From Prosopocoilus inquinatus (taxonomy: Eukaryota; Arthropoda; Insecta; Coleoptera; Lucanidae), in the NCBI GenBank assembly GCA_036172665.1, contig CM069880.1, positions 4,652,501-4,716,500 on the forward strand: a DNA stretch of 64,000 nt. Reading direction: 5' to 3'. The notes beneath the pieces are model-generated. The model was not told where the DNA came from. It saw only the letters and a list, made by a program, of their open reading frames with translations, and did not search any database. Made by a program: the position numbers and the translations under genes. Below, one piece after another: positions 14,601 through 28,330 of this stretch. The stretch's first letter is position 1. Each line of letters opens with the position of its first letter.

Positions 14601-17240
14601 CGGACTCCAGTAACTCTGATGTGAGATACGAAGTTCTCGCACTCAGCAGAAGCTGGAAAGAGTTTTGAACGAAACAACACGTATTAGCATTGTTCCTGTG
14701 ATGTATCTAATTGATCCTTACTTATCTATCATGTTATTTGACGTTCCAACGGACTCCAGTAACTCTCATGTGAGATACGAAGTTCTCGCACTCAGCAGAA
14801 GCTGGAAATAGTTTTGAACGAAACAACACGTATTAGCATTGTTCCTGTGATGTATCTAATCGATCCTTACTTATCTATCATGTTATTTGACGTTCCAACG
14901 GACTCCAGTAACTCTGATGTGAGATACGAAGTTCTCGCACTCAGCAGAAGCTGGAAATAGTTTTGAATGAAACAACACGTATTAGCGTTGTTCCTGTGAT
15001 GCATCTAATCGATCCTTCCTTATCTAATATGTTATTTGACGTTTCAACGAACTCCAGTAACTCTGATGTGAGATACGAAGTTCTCGCACTCAGCAGAAGC
15101 TGGAAATAGTTTTGAACGAAACAACACGTATTAGCATTGTTCCTGTGATGTATCTAATCGATCCTTACTTATCTAATATGTTATTTGACGTTTCAACGAA
15201 CTCCAGTAACTCTGATGTGAGATACGAAGTTCTCGCACTCAGCAGAAGCTGGAAATAGTTTTGAACGAAACAACACGTATTAGCATTGTTCCTGTGATGT
15301 ATCTAATCGATCCTTCCTTATCTAATATGTTATTTGACGTTTCAACGAACTCCAGTAACTCTGATGTGAGATACGAAGTTCTCGCACTCAGCAGAAGCTG
15401 GAAATAGTTTTGAACGAAACAACACGTATTAGCATTGTTCCTGTGATGTATCTAATCGATCCTTACTTATCTAATATGTTAATTGACGATCCAACGGACT
15501 AAAGTAACTCTGATGTTAGATACGAAGTTTTCGGACGCAGGGGAAGCTGGAAATAGTTTTGAACGAAATAACACGTATTAGCGTTGTTCCTGTGATGTAT
15601 CTAATCGATCCTCACTTATCTAATATGTTATTTGACGTTACGATGGACTCCAGTAACTCTGATGTGAGATACGAAGTTTTCGGACGCAGCGGAAGCTGGA
15701 AATAGTTTTGAACGAAACAGCACGTATTAGCGTTATTCCTGTGATGTATCTAATCGATCCTTACTTATCTATTACGTTATTTGACGTTACGATGGACTCC
15801 AGTAACTCTGATGTGATATACGAAATTTTCGGACGCACCGAACGCTGGAAATAGTTTTGAAGGAAATAACACGTATTAACGTTGTTCCTGTGATGTATCT
15901 AATCGATCCTTACTTATCTAATATGTTAATTGACGTTCCAACGGACTCCAGTAACTCTGATGTGAGATACGAAGTTCTCGCACTCAGCAGAAGCTGGAAA
16001 GAGTTTTGAACGAAACAACACGTATTAGCATTGTTCCTGTGATGTATCTAATTGATCCTTACTTATCTATCATGTTATTTGACGTTCCAACGGACTCCAG
16101 TAACTCTCATGTGAGATACGAAGTTCTCGCACTCAGCAGAAGCTGGAAATAGTTTTGAACGAAACAACACGTATTAGCATTGTTCCTGTGATGTATCTAA
16201 TCGATCCTTACTTATCTATCATGTTATTTGACGTTCCAACGGACTCCAGTAACTCTGATGTGAGATACGAAGTTCTCGCACTCAGCAGAAGCTGGAAATA
16301 GTTTTGAATGAAACAACACGTATTAGCGTTGTTCCTGTGATGCATCTAATCGATCCTTCCTTATCTAATATGTTATTTGACGTTTCAACGAACTCCAGTA
16401 ACTCTGATGTGAGATACGAAGTTCTCGCACTCAGCAGAAGCTGGAAATAGTTTTGAACGAAACAACACGTATTAGCATTGTTCCTGTGATGTATCTAATC
16501 GATCCTTACTTATCTAATATGTTATTTGACGTTTCAACGAACTCCAGTAACTCTGATGTGAGATACGAAGTTCTCGCACTCAGCAGAAGCTGGAAATAGT
16601 TTTGAACGAAACAACACGTATTAGCATTGTTCCTGTGATGTATCTAATCGATCCTTCCTTATCTAATATGTTATTTGACGTTTCAACGAACTCCAGTAAC
16701 TCTGATGTGAGATACGAAGTTCTCGCACTCAGCAGAAGCTGGAAATAGTTTTGAACGAAACAACACGTATTAGCATTGTTCCTGTGATGTATCTAATCGA
16801 TCCTTACTTATCTAATATGTTAATTGACGATCCAACGGACTAAAGTAACTCTGATGTTAGATACGAAGTTTTCGGACGCAGGGGAAGCTGGAAATAGTTT
16901 TGAACGAAATAACACGTATTAGCGTTGTTCCTGTGATGTATCTAATCGATCCTCACTTATCTAATATGTTATTTGACGTTACGATGGACTCCAGTAACTC
17001 TGATGTGAGATACGAAGTTTTCGGACGCAGCGGAAGCTGGAAATAGTTTTGAACGAAACAGCACGTATTAGCGTTATTCCTGTGATGTATCTAATCGATC
17101 CTTACTTATCTATTACGTTATTTGACGTTACGATGGACTCCAGTAACTCTGATGTGATATACGAAATTTTCGGACGCACCGAACGCTGGAAATAGTTTTG
17201 AAGGAAATAACACATATTAACGTTGTTCCTGTGATGTATC
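11690..17240 (+). repeat. Higher-order repeat domain, 11-mer then 9-mer units
   Basis: The variant with GGACTAAAGTAACTCTGATG followed by TTAGATAC has its AAAG at 12521, 14160, 15501 and 16842, spaced 11, 9 and 9 monomers. Other marks travel with it: GTTATTTCACG (11753 and 13392, 1639 bp apart), GATGCATCTAATC, CCTTCCTTATC and GCAGGGGAAG. The 9-mer copies differ from the 11-mer by loss or gain of two or more monomers. Copies look almost identical, so the amplification is young. Confidence 0.85.
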
Positions 17241-17284
17241 TAATCGATCCTTACTTATCTAATATGTTAATTGACGTTCCAACG

Positions 17285-18029
17285 GACTCCAGTAACTCTG
17301 ATGTGAGATACGAAGTTCTCGCACTCAGCAGAAGCTGGAAATAGTTTTGAACGAAACAACACGTATTAGCATTGTTCCTGTGATGTATCTAATCGATCCT
17401 TACTTATCTATCATGTTATTTGACGTTCCAACGGACTCCAGTAACTCTGATGTGAGATACGAAGTTCTCGCACTCAGCAGAAGCTGGAAATAGTTTTGAA
17501 CGAAACAACACGTATTAGCATTGTTCCTGTGATGTATCTAATCGATCCTTACTTATCTATCATGTTATTTGACGTTCCAACGGACTCCAGTAACTCTGAT
17601 GTGAGATACGAAGTTCTCGCACTCAGCAGAAGCTGGAAATAGTTTTGAACGAAACAACACGTATTAGCATTGTTCCTGTGATGTATCTAATCGATCCTTA
17701 CTTATCTATCATGTTATTTGACGTTCCAACGGACTCCAGTAACTCTGATGTGAGATACGAAGTTCTCGCACTCAGCAGAAGCTGGAAATAGTTTTGAACG
17801 AAACAACACGTATTAGCATTGTTCCTGTGATGTATCTAATCGATCCTTACTTATCTATCATGTTATTTGACGTTCCAACGGACTCCAGTAACTCTGATGT
17901 GAGATACGAAGTTCTCGCACTCAGCAGAAGCTGGAAATAGTTTTGAACGAAACAACACGTATTAGCATTGTTCCTGTGATGTATCTAATCGATCCTTACT
18001 TATCTATCATGTTATTTGACGTTACGATG
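17285..18029 (+). repeat. Run of identical single monomers
   Basis: Monomers starting at 17285, 17434, 17583 and 17732 read identically (L type with the TTCCAACG end). The fifth, from 17881, is the same until its end changes to TTACGATG. Elsewhere neighbouring monomers are of different types, so this is a recent monomer-level expansion. A related but slightly diverged run lies at about 32483-33227, with single changes (AGTATC at 32640, GGGCTCC near 32780). Confidence 0.85.
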
Positions 18030-20100
18030 GACTCCAGTAACTCTGATGTGAGATAAGAAGTTCTCGCACTCAGCAGAAGCTGGAAATAGTTTTGAACGAA
18101 ACAACACGTATTAGCATCGTTCCTGTGATGTATCTAATCGATCCTTACTTATCTATCATGTTATTTGACGTTACGATGGACTCCAGTAACTCTGATGTGA
18201 GATACGAAGTTTTCGGACGCAGCGTAAGCTGGAAACAGTTTTGAACGAAACAATACGTATTAGCGTTGTTCCTGTGATGTATCTAATCGATCCTTACTAA
18301 TCTATCATGTTATTTGACGTTACGATGGACTCCAGTAACTCTGATGTGAGATACGAAGTTTTCGGACGCAGCGGAAGCTGGAAATAGTTTTGAACGAAAC
18401 AACACGTATTAGCGTTATTCCTGTAATGTATGAAATCGATCCTTACTTATCTATTACGTTATTTGACGTTACGATGGACTCCAGTAACTCTGATGTGATA
18501 TACGAAGTTTTCGTACGCACCGGAAGCTGGAAATAGTTTTGAAGGAAATAACACGTATTATCGTTGTTCCTGTGATGTATCTAATCGATCCTTACTTATC
18601 TAATATGTTGTTTGATGTTTCAACGGACTCCAGTAACTCTGATGTGAGATACGAAGTTCTCGCACTCAGCAGAAGCTGGAAATAGTTTTGAACGAAACAA
18701 CACGTATTAGCTATGTTCCTGTGATGTATCTAATCGATACTTACTTATCTATCATGTTATTTGACGTTACGATGGACCCCAGTATCTCTAATGTGAGATA
18801 CGAAGTTTTCGGACGCAGCGGAAGCTGGAAATAGTTTTGAACGAAATAACACGTATTAGCGTTGTTCCTGTGATGTATCTAATCGATCCTTACTTATTTA
18901 ATATGTTAATTGACGTTCCAGCGGACTCCAGTAACTCTTATGTGAGATACGAAGTTCTCGCACTCAGCAGAAGCTGGAAATAGTTTTGAACGAAACAACA
19001 CGTATTAGCTATGTTCCTGTGATGTATCTAATCGATCCTTACTTATCTATCATGTTATTTGACGTTACGATGGACCCCAGTAACTCTGATGTGAGATACG
19101 AAGTTTTCGGACGCAGCGGAAGCTGGAAATAGTTTTGAACGAAATAACACGTATTAGCATTGTTCCTGTGCTGTATCTAATCGATCCTTACCTATCTATC
19201 ATGTTATTTGACGTTACGATGGACTCCAGTAACTCTGATGTGAGATACGAAGTTATCGCACTCAGCAGAAGCTGGAAATGGTTTTGAACGAAACAACACG
19301 TATTAGCATTGTTCCTGTGATGTATCTAATCGATCCTTACTTATCTATCACGTTATTTGACGTTACGATGGACTCCAGTAACTCTGATGTGAGATACGAA
19401 GTTTTCGGACGCAGCTGAAGCTGGAAATAGTTTTGAACGAAACAGCACGTATTAGCGTTATTCCTGTGATGTATCTAATCGATCCTTACTTATCTATTAC
19501 GTTATTTGACGTTACGATGGACTCCAGTAACTCTGATGTGATATACGAAATTTTCGGACGCACCGGAAGCTGGAAATAGTTTTGAAGGAAATAACACGTA
19601 TTAACGTTGTTCCTGTGATGTATCTAATCGATCCTTACTTATCTAATATGTTAATTGACGTTCCAACGGACTCCAGTAACTCTGATGTGAGATACGAACT
19701 TCTCGCACTCAGCAGAAGCTGGAAAGAGTTTTGAACGAAACAACACGTATTAGCATTGTTCCTGTGATGTATCTAATCGATCCTTACTTATCTATCATGT
19801 TATTTGACGTTCCAACGGACTCCAGTAACTCTGATGTGAGATACGAAGTTCTCGCACTCAGCAGAAGCTGGAAATAGTTTTGAATGAAACAACACGTATT
19901 AGCGTTGTTCCTGTGATGTATCTAATCGATCCTTACTTATCTAATATGTTATTTGACGTTTCAACGAACTCCAGTAACTCTGATGTGAGATACGAAGTTC
20001 ACGCACTCAGCAGAAGCTGGAAATAGTTTTGAACGAAACAACACGTATTAGCATTGTTCCTGTGATGTATCTAATCGATCCTTACTTATCTATCATGTTA
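18030..20100 (+). repeat. Array block copied from the 9.4-11.5 kb region
   Basis: The block shares marks in order with 9.4-11.5 kb at an offset of 8642 bp (58 x 149): GTACGCACC (9871 and 18513), GACCCCAGTA, CTTATTTAATATG, GCTGTATCTAATC, GTTATCGCACTC and GCAGCTGAAG. It appears again near 33.2-34.9 kb at an offset of 101 monomers (GACCCCAGTATCTCTAATG at 18775 and 33824, exactly 15049 bp apart). Confidence 0.75.
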
Positions 20101-23040
20101 TTTGACGTTACGATGGACTCCAGTAACTCTGATGTGAGATACGAAGTTTTCGGACGCAGCGTAAGCTGGAAACAGTTTTGAACGAAACAATACGTATTAG
20201 CGTTGTTCCTGTGATGTATCTAATTGATCCTTACTAATCTATCATGTTATTTCACGTTACGATGGACTCCAGTAACTCTGATGTGATATACGAAATTTTC
20301 GGACGCACCGGAAGCTGGAAATAGTTTTGAAGGAAATAACACGTATTAACGTTGTTCCTGTGATGTATCTAATCGATCCTTACTTATCTAATATGTTAAT
20401 TGACGTTCCAACGGACTCCAGTAACTCTGATGTGAGATACGAAGTTCTCGCACTCAGCAGAAGCTGGAAAGAGTTTTGAACGAAACAACACGTATTAGCA
20501 TTGTTCCTGTGATGTATCTAATCGATCCTTACTTATCTATCATGTTATTTGACGTTCCAACGGACTCCAGTAACTCTCATGTGAGATACGAAGTTCTCGC
20601 ACTCAGCAGAAGCTGGAAATAGTTTTGAAAGAAACAACACGTATTAACATTGTTCCTGTGATGTATCTAATCGATCCTTACTTATCTATCATGTTATTTG
20701 ACGTTCCAACGGACTCCAGTAACTCTGATGTGAGATACGAAGTTCTCGCACTCAGCAGAAGCTGGAAATAGTTTTGAATGAAACAACACGTATTAGCGTT
20801 GTTCCTGTGATGCATCTAATCGATCCTTCCTTATCTAATATGTTATTTGACGTTTCAACGAACTCCAGTATCTCTGATGTGAGATACGAAGTTCTCGCAC
20901 TCAGCAGAAGCTGGAAATAGCTTTGAACGAAACAACACGTATTAGCATTGTTCCTGTGATGTATCTAATCGATCCTTACTTATCTTATATGTTAATTGAC
21001 GATCCAACGAACTAAAGTAACTCTGATGTTAGATACGAAGTTTTCGGACGCAGGGGAAGCTGGAAATAGTTTTGAACGAAATAACACGTATTAGCGTTGT
21101 TCCTGTGATGTATCTAATCGATCCTCACTTATCTAATATGTTATTTGACGTTACGATGGACTCCAGTAACTCTGATGTGAGATACGAAGTTTTCGGACGC
21201 AGCGGAAGCTGGAAATAGTTTTGAACGAAACAACACGTATTAGCGTTGTTCCTGTGATGTATCTAATCGATCCTTACTTATCTAATATGTTATTTGTCGT
21301 TTCAACGGACTCCAGTATCTCTGATGTGAGATACGAAGTTCTCGCACTCAGCAGAAGCTGGAAATAGTTTTGAACGAAACAACACGTATTAGCATTGTTC
21401 CTGTGATATATCTAATCGATCCTTACTTATCTAATATGTTATTTGACGTTTCAACGGACTCCAGTAACTCTGATGTGAGATACGAAGTTCTCGCACTCAG
21501 CAGAAGCTGGAAATAGTTTTGAACGAAACAACACGTATTAGCATTGTTCCTGTGATGTATCTAATCGATCCTTACTTATCTATCATGTTATTTGACGTTA
21601 CGATGGACTCCAGTAACTCTGATGTGAGATACGAAGTTTTCGGACGCAGCGTAAGCTGGAAACAGTTTTGAACGAAACAATACGTATTAGCGTTGTTCCT
21701 GTGATGTATCTAATTGATCCTTACTAATCTATCATGTTATTTCACGTTACGATGGACTCCAGTAACTCTGATGTGATATACGAAATTTTCGGACGCACCG
21801 GAAGCTGGAAATAGTTTTGAAGGAAATAACACGTATTAACGTTGTTCCTGTGATGTATCTAATCGATCCTTACTTATCTAATATGTTAATTGACGTTCCA
21901 ACGGACTCCAGTAACTCTGATGTGAGATACGAAGTTCTCGCACTCAGCAGAAGCTGGAAAGAGTTTTGAACGAAACAACACGTATTAGCATTGTTCCTGT
22001 GATGTATCTAATCGATCCTTACTTATCTATCATGTTATTTGACGTTCCAACGGACTCCAGTAACTCTCATGTGAGATACGAAGTTCTCGCACTCAGCAGA
22101 AGCTGGAAATAGTTTTGAAAGAAACAACACGTATTAACATTGTTCCTGTGATGTATCTAATCGATCCTTACTTATCTATCATGTTATTTGACGTTCCAAC
22201 GGACTCCAGTAACTCTGATGTGAGATACGAAGTTCTCGCACTCAGCAGAAGCTGGAAATAGTTTTGAATGAAACAACACGTATTAGCGTTGTTCCTGTGA
22301 TGCATCTAATCGATCCTTCCTTATCTAATATGTTATTTGACGTTTCAACGAACTCCAGTATCTCTGATGTGAGATACGAAGTTCTCGCACTCAGCAGAAG
22401 CTGGAAATAGCTTTGAACGAAACAACACGTATTAGCATTGTTCCTGTGATGTATCTAATCGATCCTTACTTATCTTATATGTTAATTGACGATCCAACGA
22501 ACTAAAGTAACTCTGATGTTAGATACGAAGTTTTCGGACGCAGGGGAAGCTGGAAATAGTTTTGAACGAAATAACACGTATTAGCGTTGTTCCTGTGATG
22601 TATCTAATCGATCCTCACTTATCTAATATGTTATTTGACGTTACGATGGACTCCAGTAACTCTGATGTGAGATACGAAGTTTTCGGACGCAGCGGAAGCT
22701 GGAAATAGTTTTGAACGAAACAACACGTATTAGCGTTGTTCCTGTGATGTATCTAATCGATCCTTACTTATCTAATATGTTATTTGTCGTTTCAACGGAC
22801 TCCAGTATCTCTGATGTGAGATACGAAGTTCTCGCACTCAGCAGAAGCTGGAAATAGTTTTGAACGAAACAACACGTATTAGCATTGTTCCTGTGATATA
22901 TCTAATCGATCCTTACTTATCTAATATGTTATTTGACGTTTCAACGGACTCCAGTAACTCTGATGTGAGATACGAAGTTCTCGCACTCAGCAGAAGCTGG
23001 AAATAGTTTTGAACGAAGCAACACGTATTAGCATTGTTCC
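20100..23040 (+). repeat. Tandem 10-monomer higher-order repeat, two near-identical copies
   Basis: Two copies of 1490 bp (10 x 149) stand side by side. The double marks CTTATCTTATATG plus CAACGAACTAAAG (AAAG at 21014 and 22504) and the combination TAATTGATCC plus CTTACTAATC recur at exactly 1490 bp. By eye I find no difference between most of the two copies, making this among the youngest duplications in the window. Confidence 0.85.
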
Positions 23041-23095
23041 TGTGATGTATCTAATCGATCCTTACTTATCTATCATGTTATTTGACGTTACGATG

Positions 23096-25080
23096 GACTC
23101 CAATATCTCTGATGTGAGATACGAAGTTTTCGGACGCAGCGGAAGCTGGAAATAGTTTTGAACGAAACAACACGTATTAGCGTTATTCCTGTGATGTATG
23201 AAATCGATCCTTACTTATCTATTACGTTATTTGACGTTACGATGGACTCCAGTAACTCTGATGTGATATACGAAGTTTTCGGACGCACCGGAAGCTGGAA
23301 ATAGTTTTGAAGGAAATAACACGTATTATCGTTGTTTCTGTGATGTATCTAATCGATCCTTACTTATCTAATATGTTGTTTGATGTTTCAACGGACTCCA
23401 GTAACTCTGATGTGAGATACGAAGTTCTAGCACTCAGCAGAAGCTGGAAATAGTTTTGAACGAAACAACACGTATTAGCATTGTTCCTGTGATGTATCTA
23501 ATCGATCCTTACTTATCTAATATGTCATTTGACGTTTCAACGGACTCCAGTAACTCTGATGTGAGATACGAAGTTCTCGCACTCAGCAGAATCTGGAAAT
23601 AGTTTTGAACGAAACAACACGTATTGGCATTGTTCCTGTGATGTATCTAATCGATCCTTACTTATCTATCATGTTATTTGACGTTACGATGGACTCCAGT
23701 AACTCTGATGTGAGATACGAAGTTTTCGGACGCAGCGGAAGCTGGAAATAGTTTTGAACGAAATAACACGTATTAGCATTGTTCCTGTGATGTATCTAAT
23801 CGATCTTTACTTATCTATCATGTTTTTTGACGTTACGATGGATTCCAGTAAATCTGATGTGAGATACGAAGTCTTCGGACGCAGCGAAAGCTGGAAATAG
23901 TTTTGAACGAAACAACACGTATTAGCGTTGTTCCTGTGATGTATCTAATCGATCCTTACTTATCTAATATGTTATTTGTCGTTTCAACGGACTCCAGTAT
24001 CTCTGATGTGAGATACGAAGTTCTCGCACTCAGCAGAAGCTGGAAATAGTTTTGAACGAAACAACAGGTATTAGCATTGTTCCTGTGATATATCTAATCG
24101 ATCCTTACTTATCTAATATGTTATTTGACGTTTCAACGGACTCCAGTAACTCTGATGTGAGATACGAAGTTCTCGCACTCAGCAGAAGCTGGAAATAGTT
24201 TTGAACGACACAACACGTATTAGCGATATTCCTGTGATGTATCTAATCGATCCTTACTTATCTAATATGTTATTTGTCATTTCAACGGACTCCAGTATCT
24301 CTGATGTGAGATACGAAGTTCTCGCACTCAGCAGAAGCTGGAAATAGTTTTGAATGAAACAACACGTATTAGCGTTGTTCCTGTGATGCATCTAATCGAT
24401 CCTTCCTTATCTAATATGTTATTTGACGTTTCAACGAACTCCAGTATCTCTGATGTGAGATACGAAGTTCTCGCACTCAGCAGAAGCTGGAAATAGCTTT
24501 GAACGAAACAACACGTATTAGCATTGTTCCTGTGATGTATCTAATCGATCCTTAATTATCTAATATGTTAATTGACGATCCAACGGACTAAAGTAACTCT
24601 GATGTTAGATACGAAGTTTTCGGACGCAGGGGAAGCTGGAAATAGTTTTGAACGAAATAACACGTATTAGCGTTGTTCCTGTGATGTATCTAATCGATCC
24701 TCACTTATCTAATATGTTATTTGACGTTACGATGGACTCCAGTAACTCTGATGTGAGATACGAAGTTTTCGGACGCAGCGGAAGCTGGAAATAGTTTTGA
24801 ACGGAACAACACGTATTAGCGTTGTTCCTGTGATGTATCTAATCGATCCTTACTTATCTAATATGTTATTTGTCGTTTCAACGGACTCCAGTATCTCTGA
24901 TGTGAGATACGAAGTTCTCGCACTCAGCAGAAGCTGGAAATAGTTTTGAACGAAACAACACGTATTAGCATTGTTCCTGTGATATATCTAATCGATCCTT
25001 ACTTATCTAATATGTTATTTGACGTTTCAACGGACTCCAGTAACTCTGATGTGAGATACGAAGTTCTCGCACTCAGCAGA
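23096..25080 (+). repeat. Array block repeated at 36.4 kb (89-monomer offset)
   Basis: The GACTCCAATATCTCTG monomer at 23096 recurs at 36357 (13261 bp, 89 x 149). The same offset holds for the AAAG mark at 22504 and 35765 and at 24590 and 37851, so the shared block starts before 22.5 kb and runs to at least 24.6 kb. It contains the CTTTACTTATC, GATTCCAGTAAATCTG and AACAACAGGTATT variants in the same order as 2.9-3.4 kb. Confidence 0.75.
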
Positions 25081-28000
25081 AGCTGGAAATAGTTTTGAAC
25101 GAAACAACAGGTATTAGCATTGTTCCTGTGATATATCTAATCGATCCTTACTTATCTAATATGTTATTTGACGTTTCAACGGACTCCAGTAACTCTGATG
25201 TGAGATACGAAGTTCTTGCACTCAGCAGAAGCTGGAAATAGTTTTGAACGACACAACACGTATTAGTGATATTCCTGTGATGTATCTAATCGATCCTTAC
25301 TTATCTAATATGTTAGTTGTCATTTCAACGGACTCCAGTATCTCTGATGTGAGATACGAAGTTCTCGCACTCAGAAGAAGCTGGAAATAGTTTTGAACGA
25401 CACAACACGTATAAGCGTTATTCCTGTGATGTATCTAATCGATCCTTACTTATCTATTACGTTATTTGACGATACGATGGACTCCAGTAACTCTGATGTG
25501 AGATACGAAGTTTTCGGACGCAGCGGAAGCTGGAAATAGTTTTGAACGAAACAACACGTATTAACGTTATTCCTGTGATGTATCTAATCGATCCTTACTT
25601 ATCTATTACGTTATTTGACGTTACGATGGACTCCAGTAACTCTGATGTGAGATACGAAGTTTTCGGACGCAGCGGAAGCTGGAAATAGTTTTGAACGAAA
25701 CAACACGTATTAGCGTTATTCCTGTGATGTATGAAATCGATCCTTACTTATCTATTACGTTATTTGACGTTACGATGGACTCCAGTAACTCTGATGTGAT
25801 ATACGAAGTTTTTGGACGAAGCGTAAGCTGGAAACAGTTTTGAAAGAAACAATACGTATTAGCGTTGTTCCTGTGATGTATCTAATCGATCCTTACTAAT
25901 CTATCATGTTATTTGACGTTACGATGGACTCCAGTAACTCTGATGTGAGATACGAAGTTTTCGGACGCAGCGGAAGCTGGAAATAGTTTTGAACGAAACA
26001 GCACGTATTAGCGTTATTCCTGTGATGTATCTAATCGATCCTTACTTATCTATTACGTTATTTGACGTTACGATGGACTCCAGTAACTCTGATGTGATAT
26101 ACGAAATTTTCGGACGCACCGGAAGCTGGAAATAGTTTTGAAGGAAATAACACGTATTAACGTTGTTCCTGTGATGTATCTAATCGATCCTTACTTATCT
26201 AATATGTTAATTGATGTTCCAACGGACTCCAGTAACTCTGATGTGAGATACGAAGTTCTCGCACTCAGCAGAAGCTGGAAATAGTTTTGAACGAAACAAC
26301 ACGTATTAGCATTGTTCCTGTGATGTATCTAATCGATCCTTACTTATCTATCATGTTATTTGACGTTCCAACGGACTCCAGTAACTCTGATGTGAGATAC
26401 GAAGTTCTCGCACTCAGCAGAAGCTGGAAATAGTTTTGAACGAAACAACACGTATTAGCATTGTTCCTGTGATGTTTCTAATCGATCCTTACTTATCTAT
26501 CATGTTACTTGACGTTCCAACGGACTCCAGTAACTCTGATGTGAGATACGAAGTTCTCGCACTCAGCAGAAGCTGGAAATAGTTTTGAATGAAACAGCAC
26601 GTATTAGCGTTGTTCCTGTGATGTATCTAATCGATCCTTACTTATCTAATATGTTATTTGACGTTTCAACGGACTCCAGTAACTCTGATGTGAGATAAGA
26701 AGTTCTCGCACTCAGCAGAAGCTGGAAATAGTTTTGAACGAAACAACACGTAATAGCATCGTTCCTGTGATGTATCTAATCGATCCTTACTTATCTATCA
26801 TGTTATTTGACGTTACGATGGACTCCAGTAACTCTGATGTGAGATACGAAGTTTTCGGACGCAGCGTAAGCTGGAAACAGTTTTGAACGAAACAATACGT
26901 ATTAGCGTTGTTCCTGTGATGTATCTAATCGATCCTTACTAATCTATCATGTTATTTGACGTTACGATGGACTCCAGTAACTCTGATGTGAGATACGAAG
27001 TTTTCGGACGCAGCGGAAGCTGGAAATAGTTTTGAACGAAACAACACGTATTAGCGTTATTCCTGTGATGTATGAAATCGATCCTTACTTATCTATTACG
27101 TTATTTGACGTTACGATGGACTCCAGTAACTCTGATGTGATATACGAAGTTTTCGTACGCACCGGAAGCTGGAAATAGTTTTGAAGGAAATAACACGTAT
27201 TATCGTTGTTCCTGTGATGTATCTAATCGATCCTTACTTATCTAATATGTTGTTTGATGTTTCAACGGACTCCAGTAACTCTGATGTGAGATACGAAGTT
27301 CTCGCACTCAGCAGAAGCTGGAAATAGTTTTGAACGAAACAACACGTATTAGCTATGTTCCTGTGATGTATCTAATCGATCCTTACTTATCTATCATGTT
27401 ATTTGACGTTACGATGGACCCCAGTAACTCTAATGTGAGATACGAAGTTTTCGGACGCAGCGGAAGCTGGAAATAGTTTTGAACGAAATAACACGTATTA
27501 GCGTTGTTCCTGTGATGTATCTAATCGATCCTTACTTATTTAATATGTTAATTGACGTTCCAGCGGACTCCAGTAACTCTTATGTGAGATACGAAGTTCT
27601 CGCACTCAGCAGAAGCTGGAAATAGTTTTGAACGAAACAACACGTATTAGCTATGTTCCTGTGATGTATCTAATCGATCCTTACTTATCTATCATGTTAT
27701 TTGACGTTACGATGGACCCCAGTAACTCTGATGTGAGATACGAAGTTTTCGGACGCAGCGGAAGCTGGAAATAGTTTTGAACGAAATAACACGTATTAGC
27801 ATTGTTCCTGTGCTGTATCTAATCGATCCTTACCTATCTATCATGTTATTTGACGTTACGATGGACTCCAGTAACTCTGATGTGAGATACGAAGTTATCG
27901 CACTCAGCAGAAGCTGGAAATGGTTTTGAACGAAACAACACGTATTAGCATTGTTCCTGTGATGTATCTAATCGATCCTTACTTATCTATCACGTTATTT

Positions 28001-28330
28001 GACGCTACGATGGACTCCAGTAACTCTGATGTGAGATACGAAGTTTTCGGACGCAGCTGAAGCTGGAAATAGTTTTGAACGAAACAGCACGTATTAGCGT
28101 TATTCCTGTGATGTATCTAATCGATCCTTACTTATCTATTACGTTATTTGACGTTACGATGGACTCCAGTAACTCTGATGTGATATACGAAATTTTCGGA
28201 CGCACCGGAAGCTGGAAATAGTTTTGAAGGAAATAACACGTATTAACGTTGTTCCTGTGATGTATCTAATCGATCCTTACTTATCTAATATGTTAATTGA
28301 CGTTCCAACGGACTCCAGTATCTCTGATGT
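25081..28330 (+). repeat. Array block, third-scale copy of 7.8-11.0 kb
   Basis: The block matches 7.8-11.0 kb at 17284 bp (116 x 149): CAGGTATT at 7824 and 25108, TTTCTAATCG at 9191 and 26475, GCAGCTGA at 10769 and 28053. It matches 41.6-44.6 kb at 111 and then 109 monomers (minus the 4 bp lost near 39.8 kb). Three copies of a block of more than 3 kb spread over 37 kb show duplication above the higher-order-repeat scale. Confidence 0.75.
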
